Shown: positions 44,733-53,677 of the stretch, piece by piece | Numbering within the stretch: position 1 is the stretch's first letter | How the letters are laid out: every line of letters begins with the position of its first letter | Assembly: GCF_022410535.1 (NCBI RefSeq) | Contig: NZ_JAKNBL010000011.1 | Span: 22,741 to 86,740 of the forward strand | Direction of reading: 5' to 3' | Source: Pelotomaculum terephthalicicum JT | GTDB taxonomy: Bacteria; Bacillota; Desulfotomaculia; Desulfotomaculales; Pelotomaculaceae | DNA: 64,000 bases | Notes under the pieces: model-generated | The model's database searches: none | What the model was told of the DNA's origin: nothing | Seen by the model: only the letters and a program-made list of their open reading frames with translations | Made by a program: the position numbers and the translations under genes

Positions 44733-45365
44733 TCATCCTATTTTTATATTGTCCACATATGAAAACATTTTATGTCCTTGCCTGGTGAGCATGAAACTTA
44801 ACCATATTACACTTACAGCAATGCACAACTGTAATTGCCTGGCGTAAATCCACTGGTTTTGACTTAGAACAATCAACAACATTGACAATATCAGCATGAT
44901 TATCAATGCTGATATTTTTAACCTCTTTCGCCTCGCGGGCGAAATAATCGGCGCCGCCGGCGAGTCCACAGGCGCCAAGAGGATAATTGCCGACAACCCC
45001 ACTATGATGGCTAAAGCTGTCAGCACATCGGCATACGATTTATCCAGCATGGATAGTTTCATCGCCAGGAGTGCAATCGCCGGATAGACGGTAACGGTAA
45101 TTATCCCGCAGCGCCAGGGGGAGTTGGAGTGGGCTCCGCCCGCAGAATGCCTGAACAAAAACGCTATGGCGATACCGGCGGCCGTACCCGGCAATACGCC
45201 CAACAACATTCCCAGGATTAACGCGACGGCAATACTAAGCAGATTAAGCGTCAACACCTCAATCACATAGGTAAGAACCAGTTCCTTCTCATGTGAAAGC
45301 CCTGTTTTTACCGTTAAATAATTAGCCCAGCGCTTGCTGAAAAAAAGGTAGCTCAAATCCTCCAC
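44733..45365 (-). CDS. AgrB-like membrane endopeptidase (no AgrD seen), 210 aa
   Basis: Polytopic membrane protein with the AgrB signature RHSAGGAHSNSPWRC near residue 95, which contains the catalytic His and Cys needed to process an autoinducing peptide. About five or six hydrophobic segments follow. GTG 45365 or TTG 45356 are both possible; AAAGGAG and GGAGGA lie close by. I searched both flanks for a small AgrD-type ORF (amphipathic helix, then Cys/Ser-containing core, then acidic tail) and found none; only frames of 8-13 codons occur. No agrC/agrA genes are adjacent, so this looks orphaned or works with a distant peptide. Confidence 0.85.
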   Translation of the reverse strand: MEDLSYLFFSKRWANYLTVKTGLSHEKELVLTYVIEVLTLNLLSIAVALILGMLLGVLPGTAAGIAIAFLFRHSAGGAHSNSPWRCGIITVTVYPAIALLAMKLSMLDKSYADVLTALAIIVGLSAIILLAPVDSPAAPIISPARRKRLKISALIIMLILSMLLIVLSQNQWIYARQLQLCIAVSVIWLSFMLTRQGHKMFSYVDNIKIG

Positions 45366-45590
45366 ACTCCTTTAGCCCCCAATAAGTTCATTACATGCAA
45401 CGACTTGTTTGCAATTTCTAATATTACTGTTTATTTCCTCAAATACTCCCAAATTCCTGCCAAATAGCGGATAAATTTTATTCAATATACCAACATGCTT
45501 CGACAGATATCAACAATGTTATATTTCTTCACCAAGCATAAGCCGTGTCCAGATTAATTAATTTAAGAATAAGCAGGAATAACGGGATAA

Positions 45591-45623
45591 TTTATGGAAA
45601 TTACCATAAATAAATATTTATGG
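45591..45623. promoter_or_regulatory. Three alternating TTTATGG / CCATAAA sites before comM
   Basis: TTTATGG (45591-45597), CCATAAA (45604-45610) and TTTATGG (45617-45623) form two overlapping inverted repeats; the second is a perfect 9-2-9 palindrome (45604-45623). The last copy contains the GGAG of the comM ribosome binding site, so a bound protein or an RNA hairpin would block translation. Confidence 0.5.
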
Positions 45624-45631
45624 AGTTATTA

Positions 45632-47191
45632 ATGATTACAATTGTTAAAAGCACTGCGTTGCATGGCCTTGATGGGCAGATTGTTGAGGTGGAGGTGGAT
45701 GTTTCCAGAGGTTTGCCCAGTTTTGACCTGGTCGGGCTGCCCGACACCTCCGTCAGGGAGGCCAAGGACCGCGTCCGTTCCGCTATAAAAAATTCCGGCT
45801 TTGAATTTCCGGTCAGGCGAATAACAGTAAACCTGGCACCCGCTGATATCAAAAAAGAAGGGCCAATGTACGATTTGCCCATAGCGCTAGGAATACTCGC
45901 CGCCACCGGACAGATTGAGCCTTTACGCTGCAGCGATTATGTATATTTGGGCGAGCTGTCGTTAAACGGCTCTTTGAGAGGGGTTTCCGGTGTGCTTCCC
46001 AACACTTTGGCGGCCAGGGAAGCGTGCCTGAGTGAAATAATCGTTCCTGCGGAAAACGCGGGAGAAGCAGCGCTGGTCGAGGGGATAAAAGTTATCCCGG
46101 CTTCTTCCCTCGCAGAACTGGCCGGGTTTCTGCGCGGAGAAAAAGATATTAAGCCTTTCAAACTGGACCTTGACAGATTAATGGACTCAGCTTGTGATGA
46201 AGAGCTCGATTTCACGGACGTAAGGGGACAGCAGGCAGCCCGGCGGGCGCTGGAAGTGGCGGCGGCCGGAGGGCATAATATAATCATGCTGGGCAGTCCG
46301 GGCTCCGGAAAAACCATGCTGGCGAGGCGCTTGCCAGGGATTCTCCCGGATCTGACCTTCCCCGAAGCTATTGAAGCGACAAAAATTCACAGTCTGGCCG
46401 GCCTGCTGCCTCCCGGCCGGCCGATGGTCACCAGGCGTCCTTTCAGATCTCCCCACCACACCGCTTCCACAGCCAGCATCATCGGCGGCGGCAGGGTTCC
46501 TAAGCCCGGGGAGGTTTCTCTCGCTCATAATGGAGTTCTTTTCTTAGATGAGATGCCGGAGTTTCACAAGGACGCCCTGGAAGCCCTACGCCAGCCTTTG
46601 GAAGACGGGGTGGTGACAATATCCAGAGTAAACGCCAGCATCACCTACCCGGCCGGCTTGATGCTTGTCGCCGCCTGCAATCCCTGTCCTTGTGGCTACT
46701 ACGGCGATGCCGCGCGGGAATGCAAGTGCACCCCTTATCAGGTTGAACGATATATTTCCCGGCTTTCCGGCCCTCTCCTGGACCGCGTGGATATTCACAT
46801 TGAGGTGCCCAGACTTTCTTTCGAGGAAATCGCGGCAGGCAACAAGCCGGAAAGTTCCAAAACTATCAAAAGGAGAGTGGAAGCGGCCCGGGCGATACAG
46901 CGGGCGAGGTTCGGCGCGGCGGCACAAGAAGGTGATACCAAAAATAAATTTCCGGCAAACAATGCCCGGATGGGTCCTGGAGAAGTGCGCCGTTACTGCA
47001 AAATGACCAAGTCCGCGCGCAGCCTGCTAAAAGAAGCCTTTAAGCAATTGTCTTTAAGCGCCCGCAGCCATGACCGGATCTTAAAAGTAGCCCGCACTGC
47101 CGCCGATCTGGAAGGTTCCGAACTGATCGAAGAATCCCACGTGGCTGAAGCGATCCAATACCGTTCTCTAGACAGGCGCCGCTTAATTTAA
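45632..47191 (+). CDS. comM: ComM/YifB family AAA ATPase (Mg-chelatase-like), 519 aa
   Basis: The N-terminal ChlI-like domain ([37 protein letters not shown]) is followed by the Mg-chelatase AAA core with Walker [20 protein letters not shown] near residue 228, [18 protein letters not shown] (Walker B), the Cys-rich insert [11 protein letters not shown]...CKC and [15 protein letters not shown]. The family acts as a branch-migration helicase in natural transformation. ATG 45632 is chosen because GGAG lies 7 bases upstream. It runs opposite to its neighbours. Confidence 0.95.
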   Translation: MITIVKSTALHGLDGQIVEVEVDVSRGLPSFDLVGLPDTSVREAKDRVRSAIKNSGFEFPVRRITVNLAPADIKKEGPMYDLPIALGILAATGQIEPLRCSDYVYLGELSLNGSLRGVSGVLPNTLAAREACLSEIIVPAENAGEAALVEGIKVIPASSLAELAGFLRGEKDIKPFKLDLDRLMDSACDEELDFTDVRGQQAARRALEVAAAGGHNIIMLGSPGSGKTMLARRLPGILPDLTFPEAIEATKIHSLAGLLPPGRPMVTRRPFRSPHHTASTASIIGGGRVPKPGEVSLAHNGVLFLDEMPEFHKDALEALRQPLEDGVVTISRVNASITYPAGLMLVAACNPCPCGYYGDAARECKCTPYQVERYISRLSGPLLDRVDIHIEVPRLSFEEIAAGNKPESSKTIKRRVEAARAIQRARFGAAAQEGDTKNKFPANNARMGPGEVRRYCKMTKSARSLLKEAFKQLSLSARSHDRILKVARTAADLEGSELIEESHVAEAIQYRSLDRRRLI

Positions 47192-47294
47192 GGATAGTCG
47201 CCCTCGCAAAAAGCAATTAACGAAAAAGAAAAACTATTGGAGGAGTATAAAAAGATCGACGGAGCAAGGGAATACTATTGATATCAATTATTTT

Positions 47295-49421
47295 TTATTT
47301 AGTTTTATTCTGAAATTCGAAATTCACTTTTCCGTCCCGTCCTAATATTAGGCTGGCCGCAAATTCCTTACCGGTTTTCGATTTGAACCCCTTGATTTCC
47401 CCGGTTTTCTTTTTTTGCAACAGTTTTCTGGCTTGGGTTATGCTGATCTTTTTTCCGGCAATTTCTTTCCAGATGGCAAATTTACAGCCGGCTTGATAAC
47501 CACTGCAGGAATAGCTTTTGGGGAATTCCAGCACGTCGCTGGAACACAGCGGGCATTCGCCCAGTGCTTCACGGCCCCGGTTATCCTTGTTTACCAGTGG
47601 TTCTTGCTCCCTGGTCAAATCCACGACCTTTCTAGTGAAGTCTATTATACCGGTCATGAACTCTCCCGGCTCTACTCTGCCGTCCTCAATATCCGCCAGA
47701 GCCTTTTCCCACCGGCCGGTCATTTCCGGGCTTTTAATGATTTCCGGCGCTATACGGACCAGGCTTGTACCTTTTTCTGTAGGGTACAGTGTTTTCTGTT
47801 TCCTTGCGATATAGCCTACGTTAATCAGCCGTTCAATTATAGCAGCCCGGGTGGCCGGGGTGCCCAGGCCGTGCCCCTTCATGGCTTCTTTCAGTTCATT
47901 GTCCTCCAGCAACCTGCCGGCGCCCTCCATGGTGGACAAGAGGGTGGCCTCGGTGTACCTCTTGGGCGGTTTTGTTTTCTTCTCCCTGATCTGCGCACCG
48001 TCGGTGAGCACCGCTTCCCCACGGGTCAGTTCAGGCACGGGCGTATTCTCGTCATGCTCCTTCTCTTCTCCCTGGCCGTACCGATCCGGGGAAGCGGGAG
48101 CATAAACGGCTTTCCAGCCCGGCTCCAGTTCCACCCTGCCGGTGGTAAGGAATTTTTCCCCCTCTGTTTCAGTAACCACCCTGGTCTGCCTGTACCTGGC
48201 CGACGGGAAAAAAATGGCCAGAAATCTACGCGCCACCAGGTCATATATTTTGCGCTCGTCAGGAGACAGCGCTCTCATATCGGGCTTTGTTTCCGTAGGC
48301 AGCAGGGCGGTATGATCGGTTACTCTCCCGTCATCCACATATCTTTTCCCGGGCGCGCCGGCTTTACTTGCCTTCTCTGCAAACGCGGCGTATTCTTCCA
48401 CGGTGGCGACGGCGGCAAATCGCTTGCCTAAAGTACCGGCCAAACTCTTTGTTATGTGCCTGCTTTCCGTACGCGGGTAAGTAATGAGCTTTCTTTTCTC
48501 ATAAAGCGCCTGCGCTATTTCCAAGGTTCCGGCCGCCGGCAGGCCGTACTTTTTGTTGGCTTCTTTCTGCAGGTCATTCAGGTTAAATAAAAGCGGCGGC
48601 GGCTCGCTCGCTTCTTTTTGTTCAACCTTGGCCACACACGCTGGTTTGCCGGCAACCTTCTCTTGAATCTGCCGGGCGGCGTCAGGGCTGTCAAACCTGT
48701 CCCGCTTTCCTTGAAACCATTTGCCTGTATAGCTTTGACTGTCTGCCTTGGTGAACACTGCATAAAGTTCCCAATAAGGAACCGGCGTGAATTTTAAAAT
48801 TTCTTGTTCGCGATTAACGATCAGGGCAAGAGTGGGGGTCTGCACCCTGCCCACCGACAGCAAGTTGTTATGTCTTACGGTAAAAGCTCTGGTAGCGTTT
48901 AACCCGATGAGCCAGTCGGCCCGGCTGCGGGCCTGGGCCGACTGGGCCAGGAGGTCCAGTTCGGCGCCTGGACGGAGTTGCGCGAAAGCCCTTTTCACCG
49001 CGTCCGTGGTGGTTTCCGAGAGCCAGAGCCGTTTAAACGGCTTTTTGCAGTTGATGAAATGATATATATAGCGAAAAATCAATTCCCCTTCGCGGCCGGC
49101 GTCGCAAGCGTTGATTAATAGCCCCACATCTTGCCGTTTCACCAGGTTATTGATTATTTTCAGTTGTTTCACGGTTTTTTGTATTGGCTTCAGCAAAAAT
49201 TTTTCCGGTACGATGGGCAATGCGTCCAGCCGCCATTTCTTTAATCTTGAATCATAGTCCTCCGGTTCAGCCAGGGTCACCAGGTGTCCTATGGCCCAGG
49301 TAACAATATACTCATTGTTCTCCAGGTATCCGTCCTTTTTGTTAAACTGCCCGATAACCGCCGCCAGGTCCCTGGCCACAGACGGCTTTTCGGCGATGAT
49401 TATGGTTTTAATCTCCCGCAC
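47295..49421 (-). CDS. topB: DNA topoisomerase III, 708 aa
   Basis: Type IA topoisomerase. Toprim domain IIAEKPSVARDLA with DAGREGE (107-113), RADWLIGLNATRA, SVGRVQTPTLALIV, and the active-site Tyr315 in LITYPRTESRH. The C-terminal part has one zinc ribbon (CPLCSSDVLEFPKSYSCSG...C) and the short repeat SKTGKEFAASLILGRDGKVNFEF usual for Firmicute TopB. The GTG start follows GAGGG. Confidence 0.95.
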   Translation of the reverse strand: MREIKTIIIAEKPSVARDLAAVIGQFNKKDGYLENNEYIVTWAIGHLVTLAEPEDYDSRLKKWRLDALPIVPEKFLLKPIQKTVKQLKIINNLVKRQDVGLLINACDAGREGELIFRYIYHFINCKKPFKRLWLSETTTDAVKRAFAQLRPGAELDLLAQSAQARSRADWLIGLNATRAFTVRHNNLLSVGRVQTPTLALIVNREQEILKFTPVPYWELYAVFTKADSQSYTGKWFQGKRDRFDSPDAARQIQEKVAGKPACVAKVEQKEASEPPPLLFNLNDLQKEANKKYGLPAAGTLEIAQALYEKRKLITYPRTESRHITKSLAGTLGKRFAAVATVEEYAAFAEKASKAGAPGKRYVDDGRVTDHTALLPTETKPDMRALSPDERKIYDLVARRFLAIFFPSARYRQTRVVTETEGEKFLTTGRVELEPGWKAVYAPASPDRYGQGEEKEHDENTPVPELTRGEAVLTDGAQIREKKTKPPKRYTEATLLSTMEGAGRLLEDNELKEAMKGHGLGTPATRAAIIERLINVGYIARKQKTLYPTEKGTSLVRIAPEIIKSPEMTGRWEKALADIEDGRVEPGEFMTGIIDFTRKVVDLTREQEPLVNKDNRGREALGECPLCSSDVLEFPKSYSCSGYQAGCKFAIWKEIAGKKISITQARKLLQKKKTGEIKGFKSKTGKEFAASLILGRDGKVNFEFQNKTK

Positions 49422-49468
49422 CCCTCGGTCATATTTTTTCGGAGTTCATCCGGACCAAACTCTCAATA

Positions 49469-50650
49469 CTATTGTACTTTACAATACAATGCATTTTTAA
49501 TCCGCTCCAACGCTCTTTCAATTTGCGCTCTGGGGCAGGCAAAATTAAGACGCATAAAGGTATTTCCCTCCACCCCGAACATTGCGCCGGCATTAAGCAC
49601 AACCTTTGCCTGCCGCAAGATGCACTCCTGCAGTTTATCCCCCGCCAACCCGAAAGCACTAAAATCCAGCCAGGCTAAAAAAGTGCCTTCCGGTTTATAA
49701 TAGCCTATTTGCGGCATTTCCCGCGCCAGATACCGAGCAATAAAATCCCGGTTTGCCTCCAGATAAACCAGTAGTTCATCAAGCCACGGCGCAGCCTGGC
49801 CGTATGCCGCCATACATGCCACCAGGGCGAATATATTCGGCCTGGCATAGCCTTCCCTGGTCAGCATCCGAACATAGGCATGGCGCAAATACTCATTGGG
49901 AATAATCAAATTGGATATGTGCAAACCGGCCATATTGAAGGTTTTATGCGGTGAAGTGCAAACGATCACACTTTCTTTCGCCTGCGCAGCCACATTTAAA
50001 AAATTAATATGCTTATTCCCGCTGTACACGATGTCAGCATGAGCTTCATCGGATATAATCAAGATATTATGCCTGGAACAAATTTCCCATAACCTTTCTA
50101 ATTCCTCGATGCGCCATACCCTGCCCACCGGATTATGCGGGCTGCAAAAAATCAGGAGCTTACATTTATCATCAATCTTGGTGCTTAAATCATCATAATC
50201 CATTTCATAGCCGGCAGCTGTTTTTTTAAGCGGATTGTAAACCAGCTCTCTGTTATTATTGATTACCGCCCTATGAAAAGGTGGATATACCGGGGTTTGA
50301 ATGATCACCTTATCGCCCTCTTGAGTAAAAGTTCTAATCATCCGGTTTATGCCGGCGACAATGGTATCACTCACTAAGAAAGCCCTTTTATCCACATGTA
50401 AATCCTGCCTGCCGGCAAACCAGGCGGACACTATATCCTTATATTGCGGCTGATAGCCTCCCACATAACCATAAGCACCCTGTTCAGCACGCTTGATAAT
50501 GGCAGCTTGAACAACCGGGGGCGAAGGAAAATCCATATCAGCGACCCATAAAGGCAGCAAATCTTCCCCGGTCAAGCCGAATATTTCCTCCAAGCCATCA
50601 TGTTTTATTGAATAACTACCTTTTCTGGAATATGGCGCGTCAAAATCCAT
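49469..50650 (-). CDS. PatB/MalY-type aminotransferase (cystathionine beta-lyase), 393 aa
   Basis: Fold-type I PLP enzyme. The start MDFDAPYSRKGSYSIKHDGL matches family N termini (xFDxxxxRxGTxSxKWD). LLPLWVADMDFPSPPVV, CSPHNPVGRVW, ISDEAHADIVYSG, and the PLP Lys in TSPHKTFNMAGL are present. It probably splits cystathionine or cysteine S-conjugates. ATG 50650 is favoured by length and N terminus; AGGAG is 13 bases upstream, which is long. An in-frame ATG at 50719 would add 23 residues. Confidence 0.9.
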   Translation of the reverse strand: MDFDAPYSRKGSYSIKHDGLEEIFGLTGEDLLPLWVADMDFPSPPVVQAAIIKRAEQGAYGYVGGYQPQYKDIVSAWFAGRQDLHVDKRAFLVSDTIVAGINRMIRTFTQEGDKVIIQTPVYPPFHRAVINNNRELVYNPLKKTAAGYEMDYDDLSTKIDDKCKLLIFCSPHNPVGRVWRIEELERLWEICSRHNILIISDEAHADIVYSGNKHINFLNVAAQAKESVIVCTSPHKTFNMAGLHISNLIIPNEYLRHAYVRMLTREGYARPNIFALVACMAAYGQAAPWLDELLVYLEANRDFIARYLAREMPQIGYYKPEGTFLAWLDFSAFGLAGDKLQECILRQAKVVLNAGAMFGVEGNTFMRLNFACPRAQIERALERIKNALYCKVQ

Positions 50651-50763
50651 GCTAGCATCAACTCTCCTGTTCGCAATATATTCGGCTATTCCGATTTCGC
50701 CAAAATGCGGCTCAATCATCAGGCTCTTGATGTTCCGTCTCTTGTTCGTCCGCCTGCCATTTA

Positions 50764-51126
50764 TTAGAAAGCGTTTTCAATATGTTCTAATTTTTTCACC
50801 TGACTTTCGCGGTCAAATAAAATCGCCACAACGTCAAACCGGCATGCGGAACCGGCTTTTCCAAACGCTTTCAGGTAGTACCAGGCTAACTGGCGCAGCT
50901 TTTTTTGCTTCCGGACGGTAACACTTTCTTGCGCCAAGCCGAACAGGTCTCCGCTTCTCGTCCGCACTTCCACAAAAACAAGAACACCGCCATCCAGGGC
51001 TATTAGATCAAGTTCACCCAGCCGGCAGCGGTAATTCCTGCATAATATCCTATAGCCGTTTTTTTCAAGGTATTGTGCCGCGGCTTCCTCACCCTGCCGC
51101 CCCAATAATTTTCGCCGTATTGTCAT
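50764..51126 (-). CDS. YraN/UPF0102 family protein, 120 aa
   Basis: Small Holliday-junction-resolvase-like fold: GRQGEEAAAQYLEKNGYRILCRNYR, GELDLIALDGGVLVFVEVRTR with the E...D...ExK-type nuclease residues, and a basic C-terminal part. It lies 6 bases after rnhB, the usual neighbourhood. The biochemical role is not settled. Confidence 0.92.
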   Translation of the reverse strand: MTIRRKLLGRQGEEAAAQYLEKNGYRILCRNYRCRLGELDLIALDGGVLVFVEVRTRSGDLFGLAQESVTVRKQKKLRQLAWYYLKAFGKAGSACRFDVVAILFDRESQVKKLEHIENAF

Positions 51127-51132
51127 TCAACC

Positions 51133-51939
51133 TCACCTGGCGCGAATTTGATTAACATTGATTAATGCTGAATCCACCACCGGGCGGAAGCCTGCCCGGT
51201 GAATCGGACATGGTCCCAAGCGGGCCAGCGCTTTCAGGTGCTCCGGCGTCGCGTAACCCTTGTGCCGGTTGAAACCATATTCGGGATATAATTCATGATA
51301 GGAATCCATGATATGGTCCCGCTCCACCTTGGCCAGTATTGAGCCGGCAGCGATAGAAGCGCTTAAGCCGTCACCCCCGACGATCGGCATTTGCGGTATC
51401 TCCAGCTTCTCAATGCGGAAACCGTCCACCAGAACGTAAGCAGGCTTCACCTTGAGCCCCGCAACAGCCCTGCGCATGGCAGTCAGACCCGCATGGTGAA
51501 TATTTTGGGTGTATATTTCTTTTACCGTCGAGATCCCGACAGCCCAAGCCAAAGCTATTTTCTTAATCTGCCCGACCAGCAGTTCCCTTTTCTGCGGTGT
51601 GAGTCTTTTTGAGTCATTTAAATCAGGCAGGTGAACTTTCTCGGGCAATATCACCGCAGCGGCCACCACAGGACCGGCCAGCGGGCCGCGGCCCGCCTCG
51701 TCTACTCCGGCCACCGGGTGATAACCGTTGGCTCTTAGATCGTCCTCATAGACAAATAGCTTTGCCAGGCGTCGCGTCTCTGCAATTGCGGCGCTTTCAG
51801 CTTTTTTTAACTTACGGTAAATTTCTCGTACTCCAATTCGTTGATCTTTCGCCATCGCGAGAACAAACTCTTCGCCTGCTCCCATTGGGCCGTTAGCAAG
51901 CTCTTTTATCTCGGCGATAGATAAACTGGATATTTCCAA
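51133..51939 (-). CDS. rnhB: Ribonuclease HII, 268 aa
   Basis: Removes ribonucleotides from DNA. An N-terminal helical extension of about 75 residues precedes the catalytic domain with AGVDEAGRGPLAGPVVAAAVIL, LNDSKRLTPQKRE, VDG, and GGDGLSASIAAGSILAKVERD. TTG 51939 is chosen because GGGGGT lies 7 bases upstream. Followed by yraN in the same transcript. Confidence 0.95.
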   Translation of the reverse strand: MEISSLSIAEIKELANGPMGAGEEFVLAMAKDQRIGVREIYRKLKKAESAAIAETRRLAKLFVYEDDLRANGYHPVAGVDEAGRGPLAGPVVAAAVILPEKVHLPDLNDSKRLTPQKRELLVGQIKKIALAWAVGISTVKEIYTQNIHHAGLTAMRRAVAGLKVKPAYVLVDGFRIEKLEIPQMPIVGGDGLSASIAAGSILAKVERDHIMDSYHELYPEYGFNRHKGYATPEHLKALARLGPCPIHRAGFRPVVDSALINVNQIRAR

Positions 51940-51954
51940 TATGTTTACCCCCAA

Positions 51955-52299
51955 AATATTTGTAAAAGTGATATAAATATTAATGATTTCGATAGCTCAC
52001 CTTAATATCCCTGCTCTGTTAATAATATTCTTCAAATGATTAAACGACTATTTACAATAGCATGTAATTAATTTAGGCCTGTCATTAGCGGCATATTCAT
52101 AGCCTTGCTGATGAGCGCTATACTCGTAGGATTTGAAGGGGGACAATTTTATTTTTAATTCTTAATTTATTAATGCTATAATAACCTAAATTTAATTATT
52201 GCCTTTATATGCTGTAAGCTACCTCTACCGCAGTGAGTAGCTTATAACAAATTGACCAGCAACAGTGTCAAATCTAAAATCAGGGAGTTGCATAGCCGC
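51955..52299. other. AT-rich intergenic region with one hairpin
   Basis: Divergent promoter region between rnhB and the 52300 gene. TAAGCTAC (52215-52222) and GTAGCTTA (52237-52244) form a perfect 8-bp stem 55 bases before the next start. No known riboswitch pattern could be assigned. The base composition shifts to AT here. Confidence 0.45.
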
Positions 52300-53229
52300 A
52301 TGAGATTTCGAAATGATATAGCAAAGGTGAAGAAATTCTTTTTGGCACTCTTAGCAATGGCGTTGTTATCCGGATTATTTCTGGTAAGAGTTGCGTACAC
52401 AAGGGGTGATGTCAAATATTATTCTTTGAGCTCTCCTCAAGTAATTATTAATAATGGTCCTATCGGCTCATTCGACAATCTTAGGACACATACTCTTTCT
52501 ATAGTGGAATTAAATAAAAACGGCTATAGATTTTGGGGATATTATACGGGCAGAGGCGGTAACAAAATAAACACTGACATGGGACTGGCTTACAGTAATG
52601 ATTTAATTAACTGGGTAAAGGAAGATATCTCCCCCGTGGTGAAAAACTTACGTTGGGGTGCCGTGGTCGTGGTTGACGGAGTCATTAACATGTTTGGTAC
52701 GAGAAATTATGGTGGTGATACCTATATCGTCCGTTCAACATCGGAAGACGGCAAAAACTTCAAAGAGCAAGGAATAGTGGTACCGTCAGTTAGTTTTTCC
52801 GACAACCCAATCAGGGGATTTGAGCCGGTTGACAATAACAGGATACTTGTAGATAATGACGCCTGCTTTTTCCCATATTTATTTGACAACCAGTTGAATG
52901 GTGTCTATTCGCACCGATACGAGAACAGCACATGGGAATTGTTCAGAATGACACATAATTTTGATTCAAAAAACCAAATAAAACTTGAGGAACCTGCTGC
53001 TGACTTAATGATTAATATGACAAAACAACTTACGGCAAATTTAATCCTCCCCGACGGTGCAGTGAAGAAAGTTACCACCGCTGCTACCCGGGCAACTTCG
53101 GATAACTCAATCGCCACGGTGCGAAAAGGTATAATCACCGCTAAAAAAGAAGGGACCGCCGTAATAACAGTTTCCTTCGGAGGTGTCAGCGCCACTGAAT
53201 ATATTAATGTCAAAAGCACTGAAACCTGA
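52300..53229 (+). CDS. Secreted or membrane-anchored protein with beta-propeller-like and Ig-like (BIG2) parts, 309 aa
   Basis: Function not recognised. One N-terminal membrane segment (FFLALLAMALLSGLFLVRVAY) is followed by an extracellular region. Its repeated pattern, NKNGYRFWGYYTGRGG, LAYSNDLINWVKED, YIVRSTSEDGKNF, resembles the blades of five-bladed glycosidase propellers (GH43/GH32-like, with the DLxxW turn). The catalytic acids cannot be named with confidence. Residues about 225-309 look like a bacterial Ig-like group 2 domain (KVTTAATRATSDNSIATV, GIITAKKEGTAVITVSFGG). ATG 52300 has GGGAG 9-12 bases upstream; a TTG at 52252 is less likely. The gene is AT-rich relative to its neighbours and is followed by a decayed gene, suggesting an acquired segment. 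Confidence 0.7.
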   Translation: MRFRNDIAKVKKFFLALLAMALLSGLFLVRVAYTRGDVKYYSLSSPQVIINNGPIGSFDNLRTHTLSIVELNKNGYRFWGYYTGRGGNKINTDMGLAYSNDLINWVKEDISPVVKNLRWGAVVVVDGVINMFGTRNYGGDTYIVRSTSEDGKNFKEQGIVVPSVSFSDNPIRGFEPVDNNRILVDNDACFFPYLFDNQLNGVYSHRYENSTWELFRMTHNFDSKNQIKLEEPAADLMINMTKQLTANLILPDGAVKKVTTAATRATSDNSIATVRKGIITAKKEGTAVITVSFGGVSATEYINVKSTET

Positions 53230-53237
53230 CATCAATT

Positions 53238-53546
53238 ATGTTTTTTATAAAAGGGGTACCGTCAGTATATGCTAAAACGTAATCTACCGGCTGATAAGCC
53301 GGTATTTTTACTCCAACCCATATGGATATAACAAAAGCTTTTTTATTTACCAAACTACATATTTTACGTTCTAGTATGATTATTTCAGGCATATCGTTAA
53401 CACCTGCAATGCTATTGGGAAGTTGGTTGGGATATAAATTAACAAGTAAACTAAGTGGTAGTAAATACAGCTTACTTATGAACATTGTTGTGCTAATAAG
53501 TGGAGTATTGTTAATTATTGAGCCGGAAGATTTTCTGCCATGTTAA
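53238..53546 (+). pseudogene. TauE/SafE-family exporter remnant (C-terminal piece with in-frame stops)
   Basis: A single frame from 53238 reads FFIKGVPSVYAKT, then stop codons within the next nine codons (TAA, TGA, TAA), then AGIFTPTHMDITKAFLF and the typical C-terminal membrane part of sulfite exporter TauE/SafE proteins (TPAMLLGSWLGYKLTSKLSG, MNIVVLISGVLLI). The N-terminal two thirds of such a protein (about 250 aa) are absent. The piece from ATG 53322 could still be read as 74 residues but lacks a ribosome binding site. I call it a decayed gene. Confidence 0.7.
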
Positions 53547-53641
53547 AATCATAAGCATATTGCTTAATTATAATAACACTACAACAATTATCCGGTTAGC
53601 GTGCGATTTTTCCGTATCGTGAGCAGACCCCAAGATTAAAT

Positions 53642-53668
53642 AAAAAATCCAACCGCTGTTCAGTTGGA
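53642..53668 (-). terminator. Terminator after rbgA
   Basis: Minus strand: TCCAAC-TGAACAGCG-GTTGGA followed by TTTTTTATTT. It ends the large cluster that starts at ylxM/ffh or at rplS. Confidence 0.85.
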
Positions 53669-53677
53669 CTGTAGTTG

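Noticed and set aside
44490..44735. Search for agrD after agrB
   Set aside because: Only frames of 8-13 codons occur and none has the helix, Cys/Ser core and acidic tail of AgrD.
47192..47294. Short plus-strand frame after comM reading like a charged helix (LLEEYKKIDGAREYY)
   Set aside because: Only about 28 codons behind a stop, no start codon; too short to call a remnant.
47415..48431. Long plus-strand open frame (338 codons) opposite topB
   Set aside because: It is the mirror of a strongly conserved topB frame, has no ribosome binding site and a composition unlike a real protein.
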